A stretch of DNA of 64,000 nucleotides. Source: Lasioglossum baleicum (lineage: Eukaryota > Arthropoda > Insecta > Hymenoptera > Halictidae). The stretch is from the NCBI RefSeq assembly GCF_051020765.1, contig NC_134937.1:17228947-17292946 (forward strand), given 5' to 3'. This document shows, piece by piece, positions 13,871 to 26,200 of the stretch; position 1 is the first letter of the stretch; every line of letters begins with the position of its first letter. The notes under the pieces are model-generated. The model saw only the letters and a program-made list of their open reading frames with translations. It had not been told where the DNA came from and made no database searches. Position numbers and translations under genes: made by a program.

Positions 13871-14180
13871 AGAAAATCGAGAAGGAGCATCTTTAACTTC
13901 GCTCGAAGCTTCTTGCACGGGTGAAATCCCGCGAAGAGTTAGCCTAAAGGATTTCGAACGTGTTCAGCTCGCGATTCTCGAGGTTTTGTAAGAATTTCCG
14001 AGGTTCGCGAGGTATTTCGCGAGAGCTTGCTTGAATTCCGAGGATCTTTAAACGAAGATGCGGGCCGAGCGGTGAGACCGTTTCCGGAAGCTCGCAGCCG
14101 AGTACAACTGAGAAAAGTCGATCCAGATCGAGAGGGACACACCGTTCGAGCACCGGCCACAGGCAACCCCTACGAGAAAC
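13871..14180 (+). promoter_or_regulatory. Sequence upstream of the frequenin-like ATG; probable 5' UTR with one short uORF
   Basis: No TATA box or clear splice acceptor is seen directly before the start. An upstream ATG at 14058 opens a five-codon frame (MRAER) closed by TGA at 14073-14075, out of frame with the main ATG. If the transcript covers this stretch, the frame would be a minimal uORF. Whether further noncoding 5' exons exist upstream cannot be decided from sequence alone. Confidence 0.4.
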
Positions 14181-14244
14181 ATGGGCAAGAAGAACAGCAA
14201 GTTGAAGCAGGACACCATCAATCGACTCGTGAGCAAAACCTATT
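14181..14244 (+). CDS. Frq: Frequenin-like gene, coding exon 1
   Basis: Encodes residues 1-21 and the first base of F22. The start ATG has an AAAC context immediately before it and opens with MGKKNSKLKQDT, the family N terminus with the N-myristoylation signal. The donor is GTGAGT at 14245. There is no in-frame upstream family sequence, so this start is preferred. Confidence 0.96.
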
Positions 14245-17200
14245 GTGAGTACCGACACTTTCGCCCCATTGTTGCTACCACTGTTCCCCATCCATCCCCC
14301 GCCCTATTTCACGATCGGCTTTCACTATTTCCAACGCGGAAAAATGAATTTATACCGTTCCATGCTTGTCACGTTCGCGATTCCGTATTTAACCCGCTGG
14401 CCGCTAAAAGCGTACGTGTTGCTTCATAAAAATGATCCTTATGATCGTTGCGCACTTCGAATTCACTCTTGCACAAAGTTCGCCTCTTTCAAAGCAAATT
14501 CATCTTGTGAGCAAAGTTCTGCAGAATTACAATTGAATTACTCCAGGAATTATAATTACAAAGTAATTGTATTACATTGTAATTCAGTTATATTGTAATT
14601 TATAATTCACATTTTCATTCAATTAAATTACAATGGAGTACAATTATAAAATACATTGTAACTAAATTACAATGTAATTCGTAATATTGCAATGGAGTAC
14701 AATTGTAAAATACAACGTAGCTGAATGAATAATTGAAATACAATGTAATTCAATTGAATTAGCACAACTCTGCTTGTGAGCTACTCGAGAGTCAACAGAA
14801 ATGTGCCATTCTGTTCGAAGCTGCTGGATCAAAAGATTTCGGTCTCTTCGTGCAATTAAACTTTCTGAATCCTCTCACTATTTCCAACATTCACTGAATT
14901 GTAGCGATAAATGCGTGAAATCCGCAGTTTAATCGTGATCATCTTGTGGACAGTTGCGATTGTATGTTTCGGTAGCTTTCGGAATTGGGGGACAATGATA
15001 TCGGGGATGAAGCGAGTGTCAAAACGAAAGAAATATATCGACAGGAGGTTCCTCGAGGGCCGGCCGTGTGCAATGCGCAATCGATCGGCGGGACGCCAAA
15101 GGGCGTAAAAATACCGACAGGAAAAATAGAAACGAAAGGTAAACGGTCGGCGCATAGCAAATCGAGCATCGCCCAGTCGACACGCGACAGGTGCACGATC
15201 CGTTCGCGGATCGAAAAAGTGGGGAAGCTTGTCGAGAATTTATGGAAATCGCGATAAAGCGCGGCTCGGCTCGAACGACCCTCTCTCCGATGCCGCGAGC
15301 GATGACGAGCTTAACGGGAAATCGCGAGCTTACAGAATACGCTCCTCTACAGAGCGACGATACACTATCTCGTCTATTTCGATCGGTTGATTTTATATGA
15401 GCGCGGCTCGCACACAGTCGTCGACTTTTCGAGGACTTTCTCGCGGGCAGGTTCCTTCCTTTATTCGCAAGTTTTATAGGGATGCCTCCATCATTCGAAA
15501 CGTTCTTCTTCTGGGAAGCTTCCCTTAGACGAGCGATATTCTTCCCGAAAAACTGCTACATCTAATTCGATGAAACGATTATGCTCCGAGCAGCACGCGA
15601 GCGAAATGCTAATTCTGCGATTTCGTGATGCCTGCGGGTACGCTGGGCTCCCGCGCCCTTTGGCAACTGGCGAAACCGGTTCAAAAATATCGATTTTCAA
15701 TATACCGTGTCCGGAAAATGTGCCTCGAGTTGCAGGCCCGATTCCGGTGCACGGCCACTTTTGTACGATCACGGGATCGCTGAATGGGACGATCGAAGCG
15801 CTGCATTGGAGCCAGAGGTGGGCATTATTTGGCGAAACAAATATTTCAAATACTATTTAATATTCTAGATTTTATTTTGCTTAAAGAAAATAGTATTTTA
15901 AATGAGATTTGGGCACTTTCCCCTACCGACTCGTTTTTATCATAAATCCATCAAATGCGTGTCCTCGGAAGCATTATCGATAGAGGGTTCGAGAGCGCAC
16001 ACATCGGGCCGTCCGTAAGAATTTTCCCGGCAGGAAACATGTATATTGTAACCACGGTGTTGAGAGTTGAACGTCTCGAAGCGATCTCGTGTTCTCGCGA
16101 CGTGTTCGCGTCGGTCTTGTGTATTCTACCTACTTTCGCGGCACTTCCGGTTCCGAGACATGCCACAGAGTTTCCGAAGACCGTGCGGCACGCGTCGAAG
16201 AGGGTATCGATCATCTCGACGAGCAGCCGTCGACACGTCAAAAAGCTGATAACCGAACTCGAGACATCTTGACCCACGGAAAAATCTATACAGCAGCGAT
16301 TCGATCTCGACGCGGCGGTTTTCGTCTACGAAACGCGGAATCCGGGCCGGTAAAACGAAGAACGTTCGGCCAGAGATTGTTTTCCTGGCACCGAGGGGCC
16401 CCGTTAGGTTGTTGCGTATGCAAAGGTCGGCGGCAAATTGTTAATAAAACGCTCGGTAGACCTTAAAACGGCTTTCCAACACGTAACCGACGGTAGAGGA
16501 TCTAGTTAAAGGTCGTTTAAGTTTTTAATAGCGCCGTTTCGAACGCCATGACTTGAGGCGTGCTGCCTGGGGAGAAAGTAGATTACGCGGCGGCACGTAA
16601 ATCATATCATAACGCGACCCAAACAACTTTGTACGCGTCGACGAAACGCTAGAAACGAAAGCATAGTTCCACCTTTACGAGAAATAAACGGAACCCCGCG
16701 CCGCTCGACGCCTACTTTGACTTAATGTCGTGATTAGGATACCAGATTCAGGACTTCCGCGGAAACAACACCCTGTGACAGATTGAAAAATCGATTCGCT
16801 TTTTCACGTCGTCCCCATTCGTTGCTCTAAAATCACGTCTCGGAGACGTCATATCGTTTCCGAACCGATCGATCGCCGTTCTCTTTCCGACACTTTCTTC
16901 CCGCTTATAATAGCACTCCTCTGCGTTATTTGTACGAGTTTCCTGCCTCAGAACCTGCTATTTTTGTAAGTATCGCTGCGGTGGGTTCAGTGGAAAGTTC
17001 GTTCTGCTCGGATAAAAATGGAAAATTGATAAACGAGTGGAATGAGTCGGTCAGAAGCAGAATGCGTCAGTGAAAGAAATGAATGGGTCAAATGTGTGCG
17101 AGAAAGTATAAAGACGTTGGAATGATTTTGACATATTGCAATTATTTAAATCTTTCCTTTATTCCTCATAAACATTCGATCATAATTGTTCCAAAGTGGG

Positions 17201-20200
17201 ACTTCGGTTGACCGGTTTCAGTCTCTTCACTTCTTGCGGCGATGTTCGTTTTTCTTAGATCGTGTAGTTCCCATATTTTCAGATGAAAAGTTTACTGCAG
17301 ATGTAACCATGTAATTTTCAATTCGTTAATCACAAAATTAGATCAGACAATTTTTGACTCGTTCCGAAATATGTTCTCCACGTTGCAACTTTTCTGGACG
17401 AGTTTCCACGATCGGGATACGCGGAGCGAGAGTACAGAGGCTCGGCGCAATGAAAAATCTTGCAAATACGAATCGTTATTTATAGGCTGGCAGATCTCGG
17501 ATGGAGTCGGCTTCGCTTCGAAGTATCTAGACCGGAAACTGTTCGCGATTCCGTGCGCGGTGGCGTGGACAGGTCGCTCGGAAGATTCTTTTGCCGGAAA
17601 GGCTGGATTCCACGGAATAAAATACGGTCGCGTGCACCTACGCACCTTGAAGAACGACCGGAAGAACCGGCGGGAAAGATGCGCCGTGTAATTTCGTGGC
17701 AGAAAATATTACACAATTTTTTGCGGCCAGTATACGCGCGTCCAACGGGAAATCTGATTACTGTGTGCGCGACGTAACGATCTGGTATCAAGCTTGTTCT
17801 ACAAAATTCATTGCCGCAGATACGAAACAATTTATCGTCCTTTATTCCCATTTTATTTTCCTTCGTTTTTGGGACACGCCAGTCGAGACCATTTTGCCTG
17901 AGTATAGCCAGATATACAGTTCAGGGAGTCACCGAACATTTTCAACTGAAATATGTACTATTTGACCTGAGGACGAGGAACATTATGACGACGTCGCGTC
18001 GGTACACCGTACCAACTTTGACGAATATTTGAAAATTTTGATTACGTGTTATCAAATTATTCATACTTTGGTTATCTCGATGTAAAAACGAAAATAGTAT
18101 TTCAAATGGTAAATAGCAAATAATCCTATTTATTTTAAAGTATGTGTACAACACTGAAAATAAAATAAGTTATTTGGGGCAGTAATTTTTTTGAAAATTA
18201 GTAAGATGAAAGTTACTAAGATCACTGAAGAAGGAATCGATGCAGATAATTTTTATTTAGCATAAAGACCCACAGTTCTCTAGCGGTAGCCAATCAACGC
18301 TGTTCAGAACAAGTCTCGTCAAACGCAGCACGCTACGAAAATTTGCCCGCGACATCGAATCATGCCCGAGTAGATCGCAAAAAGTTTTTTAGCTGCAGAT
18401 CTAGGTTTAGTCCGCCCGTAATAAATTCCGAAAGACGCCTGTGTGTAGAAAAACCGTACTGTTTCGGTGGGACGAGTGCGATAACCCGGCGTCGCGACGC
18501 CACGGCACGCCACGCCATGCCACTCGGAATCGCGAGACGCCAGGCGCGAGGACGATATTACGGGGTGGTGATAATTTCAGCCACGTGGCCGCCTCTCTTA
18601 CTGGTCTATCCGTGTCACGCTAGCGGAACGTCTACTCCACCGAACGAATAATTTATACTCTCCCCGCCCCATGTACGCGGGACAGCTGCTGCCGCGCCGG
18701 TATAATTCCGAGGAACTCTCGACTCGTAGTTTACGATCGCAATTTGCCCCCTTAAGAGTCAGTCCGACGGTGTATCGTGTCACACCTACGTTTTCCACTC
18801 CATAATTTGCGTCCTGTCGCGTTCGACGTCACCGGAAGCGAGTCTCCGGTCGAAATCGAAGGGAACCTCGACTCTCGAAGCAAATTCTAATTTAACATTT
18901 AACAAGCTAACTTAGACGTCAACGAAATTATGATGTCGGAAAAAGTCAATTATTACTTGAATGGAACTGTAAGTTTAACACTAGAACTACCACACCAGTC
19001 AAAATCACTGGTTTCACAATTTCATTTTAAAATTCTTACTTCATGTTACATCTTTTTTCCGCAATGACGTGACATGACTTTTACAGTGATAACTACAGGT
19101 GTAATATAATGAATTTTATTCTTGTTTATCTAATTTTGTATCATGGCTATTTATACCAATACCACTCATTTTGACTGGTACTTCTCCAAGTGGAAAATAT
19201 CCAATGATCTGTTTAGCGAACACGAAATCGTTCGTTAGATATTTAGATAGATTTATTGATGTTTTATTATTAAATTTTATCGCACGCAACGTGTTATTTT
19301 GGTGCAACAACATGAACATAAACATACATAGAGCTGCGATGCAACGTAACATAGTTATCGATGTTGTTTCACGCGGTCATTTTGTGTACCACAGCCGTTG
19401 GAATAGGACCTAATTTTTTTTTTATGTAACGATATTTTACTAGCCCTAAAAGTGGCGAAACGATTGAAAATCTCTGTATGTATTGCTGCAAAAAGTGAAC
19501 AATATATCAATGGAATGCTCTGATATCGAGGATGGCAAATTGTACGAGCATAAAGAAAGTAAATCAGAAGAAAATAAAATTGAACTATATAATGATAATA
19601 GTAATCACGAGATTATAGAGACAAAGAAAACTCATCTTCAAGTTCTGAAGATGAACATGAAAGTAACAAGATCATCAAAATGAAACCATTCAAAAATGGT
19701 TTTAAAGCGTGGAATCTCTACTTTAAAAAGACTCTTCAAAATCGTAGCTGAACAGCTTCTCAACAAAGTTATAATCTTTCGACTAAACACATGGAACGAT
19801 GGATATTTTTATAAATTTCGTTCAGCTTTGCAATGTTGTCAGAATCGAATTAAATTTTTCAGACGAATCGCATTTATCCCAGTGGGTAGTGGTGTTACTT
19901 TTCTGTATAAAATCAGCGTTCGTTCATTATCGTGGGATTTTTTTTTAACAAGTTATTCAAGTTCGAAGAAAACTGGTCCTTCTAACTTTCATCGCTTCTG
20001 GCAAGCGAAGAGATCGTTATAGAATATTCAACAAAGACGGAGAAGAAAGCTCGGACTTCTCCCTTCAACATTTTCCGATTACATTATCCGGTGAAATCTG
20101 AAAATACTAAACATAGCGAGAAATCGATTCGCGTTTCTGGGACGGAGCGTTTAATTAAAAACAATTGCGTGTCGGGGGATCAAGAGGGATTGTCAAGGGT

Positions 20201-23200
20201 GGGAAAAATTCATTTTCACGGCTATGGATCACCGTGCGCGTTGCCTCGCGACAGGCCGGCATTGAATTTTCGGCGTTAACCGAGTTCTGCGCCAAGTATT
20301 CCTGCTCGGCCTCGGGAACGTTTGTAACTTTTCCCCCGAAGCAAGTTGCCCCGAACAACGTACGCTGCAGATCCATGGAACGTGTTAACTCGCTTCTCAG
20401 CCAAGTTTCAGCTATTCCTCAAATTTAACTTGCCCGCTGCAACGTCGTCGTCGGCGTGTTCTTACGCGGGTCGACGCGACCCGTTGCTCTCGTTGTAATC
20501 TCTTGAACCGAGATATTCGCGAAGGGGACTCGTGATTCGCTTACCGTAACGCTCGTCTATCCGGCCGCGCGAACAGTATCTCAGAAATTCGCGGACGAAA
20601 ATCAGGCAAAACTTGGTTGGTTTTCCTCGCGTCGACGCGTCGCTAACTAAAGAGAAATGCACGTCTCCGTAACTTCTTCCAACCGATCGTACACACGTTG
20701 AGCGTGGTCCCAAGCGAATAAACTAACGCGTCTTAAATGCGATCGGTTAGGTCGTTGGAAAAGTTCCGCCGTTTTTATCGGGGAACTTCGGAGAAGCAAG
20801 AAAAGCAAGATAGCGATGTAACTGCACTGAAACTCGGTAATGTAATGAACGTCATTGTCTATTAAACACTTCCGGAATTACCCGGCGGTGCTTAACATCT
20901 CGTGACGAGTGCGGCTCGTTATTCGACGTTAAATTGAAGTGACGAGTCCGTCTCCTTTATGATAAGATCGTTCTATGAACTCTCCCGAACACGACAGTAC
21001 ACTTTTTCATAACATTACTAACGTTTAAAAATATTAAAATAATTTTCGAAGCGAGGCGATCCTTTTTTAACTTCTCGAATTTTCTGTGCTCTAACCTTTG
21101 AAGCTACGCAAATGTTTCTCGCACAGAACGATTCTATAGACTCTGCTAAATACAGCCATAATTTTTTTATGACATTATAGACGGCTGAACGCGTTCGAAC
21201 CGCGTCTATAGCGAGCGAGGCGCCGTTATCGATATATTTGCACTGGATGCGTAAAAGCTCAACTATGAAAAGATAGTCTTCTAAGAAAGAGTATCTTGAC
21301 GGGAACATCGTGGGCATCGTTCGGCGATCGGCTTCGTGTCGCGTTTCGCTTTTGACAAACGGCGCATAAGTAATCCATCCACCTTGTCACATCGGCGACG
21401 CTCGACTTTCATAACCTTCGATAAATTTGCGCATGGTTTTCGAGGGAGCACGCAGTCACTGGGACAAGGACGCCCCGCTTTTCGAGAAGCCTTTCGGAAG
21501 AGAGCTACTACTCCGCGCGTTCTCATCAACGTTTCCATCCCTTTCTTTCGTTTCCCCTCCATTTTCCCCATCGACGAATCGCGGGCCGCGTCGAGGGCGC
21601 ACTCGATAGACCGAACCTACGAAGAGGAATTATGCTTCTAACACGCGTGCCCGATTCGCCTGAGCACTGTGTAATCCGATCGCTTTTGTTCACGATTATT
21701 GCTCCGCGATGTTAATGTCGGTTCGCCCCGTAAACTCGCGTTCTAATTCACGAGCGTACCCGGAACTATTCATTTACTGGGAAGCTTACTTAACCCTACA
21801 CTGCTTAATCCTGAATAATTTAATATCGAGTTCTGCGAATGAAGCACCGTCGGCGAAAAAAGTTTAAATGCATTCGAATACAGTTTAGGCGGAATTATTA
21901 ATTGACTGAACGATTTTCTAAAAGGTAACTTCGCAAAATGAAAACAGAAAAACAGAATTTTTCACCTGAGAGAACTGATAAGTAATATTACATTTGATGC
22001 GCATTTTCCTCGTCCATAGTCTCCCGGAACAAAAGAAGCATTAATGAAACCGCACACAGTCCCAGCGAAACGCAAAAACTGCCGGCTGGGTGAAATACGA
22101 AGGACCAATGCTTAATTAACCAGACGCTGTGCAGACACTAATATAGCAACTTACCAGATAATGACGTTACTTAGAAACTTATTACGCGGCCTAATCTCCT
22201 CAATTTCCTTCCCAATCTCCCTCCGCAAGGTCTCTCCCCGTCTTCCATCGAGATCCAGCCATCCAGCTAACCGCCGAAAACGAAGGATGCTCGACACGGT
22301 ATTCGATTTCGTCCTCGCGGTTTCCATTCGAAGAATGCAGAGGCGACAATGCAGCGAGCACGTCTGAAACATCACGGCGGACCGGTGCCCACAATTCGCT
22401 CGTAACGACTCTCGCGTGAACACTCCGCCGCGAACAAAAGCATTCGGAAGGCTGCCAGTCTATCGTTGGATTACCATGAAATTTGCGATCCCGTCTGATG
22501 CAATCCCGTCGTCGCGGTGCAGCGTTTCGCCTTGAACGGGTGCACACAGTGCGGAGAAAGGATCGCGGTAATGCTAATCGCTCTTTCCTAACCGGACATC
22601 GAGTTACCTCGTCGCGCCCCCGTTGGGAATCAATCACTTTTTGACGCTGATGACGCAAATTTTGGTCGAAATGAAACGTGGTACCTTGTAACGAGACTAC
22701 AATCAGGGGGACTTTAAGTCATTCATTTTGTTCACGAAATACGGGCCTTCGAGTCTTTCTAAAATTTTTGCGAATGGCAGTAAAGTCCAAGAAAATTGGA
22801 ACTGTATGATCTAAGAGAAACGAATATCCGTTCGGCAGAACGAAGAACACCGACAGAATTCTTCCGGTAGACTTCGCCTCGAGGCACCCTTCTCTGAAAC
22901 TGAAAAACGATCGGATTTTCGAATAACGAACGGCGGCGTCTCGCCCACTCCCGCCTTTTAGAGCCGCGTCGGTAATCGACATAATTTAGTCGGAGGTACG
23001 GGAACTTTCCTCCGAAACTTCCTGGAGCCGGGGCGCAAGGAAGCGGAGGCAACGAAATTCATCGGAACAGGGGGTGAAAAACTCGCCGGCCAGAAGTTTT
23101 TCCCGATGGCAGCATTGTTCGTGAAAAACGCGGCGAAGAAAAGGTTCGATCGATGCGATGCTCGTTCCCTGTGACGGATGAAATCGCGTCCGAATAACAG

Positions 23201-26200
23201 CGGATGCAATTTCGAAGCTGCCCGTCGAAAACTGCACTCGTGCAGCTCGAAAGTTGGTTCCCGCCCACGTTATTATAATACTTCCCCCCCCCCCGGAAAA
23301 ACTGGATAATCCGGCAGCTGACGCGGTTATCAAAACTTATCGTCGAAATAACGCCGAATAACGGTGAAACAATTTCGGATCGAGAGTGCGCGTTCTCTAT
23401 CCCGTTCAGATTAAAGGAGTTTGGCAGCCTCGATGGCCACCATTAATCTCGCGATCGGCTCGAATCGGCCAAAATCTCGGACCCGTAAAGCTGCCGGCTC
23501 GCTGATAAAAAAACGTTGCAAGTCGAATCGATAGGGTCCGACGCGATTTTGCCCCGTTTCTTTATCGCTGCTCGCACAGCGTCGCTCCATCGAGGCTAGC
23601 ACAATTTCCCATGGCAATATTTTTCTGGGCCAACCGGATCGATTTTTACAGCGTCGTCGTTAAAGAGGCACGCCGTCTTTTCGAGGATAAAGGCTCTCGC
23701 GGAACGATCCTCGTGTCTCGAATTTCAACGGTGTACACTTCGCTCGAACCTCTCCTGCGGGAGCCGAACGTTTCTCGAATGTTCTCTCTTCGGGACACTT
23801 TTTTCTTGGATATACATATAGACAAAGGTTTCCTCGAGGCGTTCAGAGCCCAACGTCAATTATTATAGGAACAGCCGCAACGCCTCGACATACTCGTCGC
23901 TCGTTTACACCGGTTAATTTTTCCAGGGTCGGCGTCGTCGTCGGCGTCTCGCGTTTCAAACGAGCTGTAAACAGAGGTCGGCTTTTGTAACGCATCGCGT
24001 CGCTTCTGTCTCTGGCGTCTCGTAGCAAAGCTGAATCGCGAGAGGCATTGTTCCGCGTAATAAGGAGCTCCCGGGCATCGTAGTTGACTCGCGAACGTCC
24101 ACGGGGCACGCGTTCCGCGAAACGAGAACACTGGCTCGCTTTTTTCGCTACAAAGAACGATTACCGAGACACTGGGACCGGCAATCTTCCTCGTTTCTTT
24201 CGCTCAAACCAGCCTGCACAACATTTGCATTCAGGAACGAATAAAAAATGAATTTTTGCCCGGTATCTAATTTTGTGCACTCTCGCGTCAACTTCAAGCT
24301 TTATATCCGACGCAAGATTATTTGTATTCATTGCTTGACTCAGGAGTCAAATAAAAATGTCTTTCTTCCAGGGACCATAACTTTTACAACCAAAAAGAAA
24401 ATAAGTCATAGTATAACAAGTATTTTTTCTCCTGTTGGTGAATGTTATCGTTGAGAGAAATTCATTTCGATCACGAAGAAAGACAAATACGAATAGCACA
24501 ACATGTTTTAATCCGCAGCCATCGCAATTCCCTGCAGAAGAAAATTGTTTCTCCGGGAGAAGATGCCCGGGCTGCGCAGGTTCGATTTCGGTAATTCTCC
24601 GAGTAAATATTTTCTGTTTGGTTACACGTGCAAACGTTGTTCCGTGACGCTACGGTTTCCTCGCCGCGGAAAGGCGAACAAATAACGCCTGTGTTTTACC
24701 ATGTGTCGGTCGTTCCGACTCGGAAAAATTTGCTCGACGCGTTCCTCCAAGGAAATTCTCCCCGGCCGAGGAGAAAATCGGTTCTCCACACCCCCTCACT
24801 GTTATTACACGTCGGATATTCGGATCGCCGACACGGAAAACTTTCACGTTGAAATTTATATTTACCGCGTGGCTGCGGTGTATCTTAATAACTCGGCCGA
24901 GTTTTTGCTTGCGTATTTTCCGGCGTGATGCTTTCGCACAGTTTCGCCGCGAGTTTATATTACGGCGAACGCCCGGCATTTTTATGGCGCTCGGTTCGAG
25001 TCACGACAGAGTCGGGTCTGTGCTTTCCGCGGAAATGTCGTTAAAAGAACTTACCTCGAGCAGATTCCATTGTCTTGTTTCCGTGCGAGTGGTACGAGTG
25101 GTACCAGTGGTACGAGTCGAGCATTTTCACGACCGAACGGAGCTGCTCATTCTCCTGCGGCTATCGGCAAATGCAGAATCCATCTGGACACACAATTTTC
25201 ATCGATTTATATTAGAAGACTTGCAATTGTCTTTTCTGGAAAAATTCTGCTTGATAATTTAGTGGCTACGCGTGTCCTAGTATTCCGGAGAAGTAGAATT
25301 GGTCGGTCATGGTCAGACGCGTCAGCCAATTCGTATTCAACAGCACGCGTGACCGACGAATAATTTCAGAAGTTGCAATACCAGACTGCGAATTTTATGT
25401 ATTTATGATAACTAGACTGCGGATTCTCAGAATTGCTGGAGCATCAAATTTGACAGAATTTAATACGATTTTGACTTAGTCCCGCCCTGCAACGGCTGGT
25501 GCTACTGAAAGTAAGATTTTCTTTGATTCCACTATCTCTCAAAATTCGTCTAGAACAATTACAAATTGCATAAACATCCGCAGTCTTATGATAACAACGA
25601 ACAGGTCAAATACAAATTAAAATACATTAGAAAAATGTACGATTAGTATTACATTATCTTCGAGTCTTCGAAAGGGTGAAATAGAGGATACATTTTTATT
25701 TAACGTCAATTTCTTGTAATTAACTTGGACGATTTTTATCTTGTATTAGATTATGTAATTAAATGAACAAAATTAACTATGCTGAATTTTCTTAACACAA
25801 GCAAACGAACTAATGAGCGCAAAGAAAACACGTCGTTCAGGTTTAAATGTCACACGTCCAGTGAGGATCACTCGGGCCAGAAAGTAGAGCGATGCATCAA
25901 ACAAACAACCAACTATTTCATAGACAAACTGAAACATACCAATATTGAATCATATCGAATCGATTATACTCAAACATTGGATTAATTTTGACATATTTCT
26001 GACACAGTCTGTACGTTACATCTAAACAGTTTGCTGGATTAGTTTTTTTCCAATAATTCATTAAGAAATTCTCAACCGTCGATCGTCGGTGAAATTTTCT
26101 GCAGTTGAAAACTTTATATTAAAAATTACACGTCGGAGCGCTGAGCCACTTTCCGAGGCTCTTCCTCGCGAAAGAGCCGGGCGTTTCGCCTAGGCCATCG

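Noticed and set aside
17921..17960. Candidate for the missing frequenin exon 2 (acceptor AG then TCACCGAA)
   Set aside because: Encodes TEHFQLKY rather than TEKEIRQW and lacks a donor after TG. The 39270-39294 microexon fits exactly.
18222..18248. Another exon 2 candidate (TEEGIDA)
   Set aside because: No donor at the required phase and it lies at a MITE arm.
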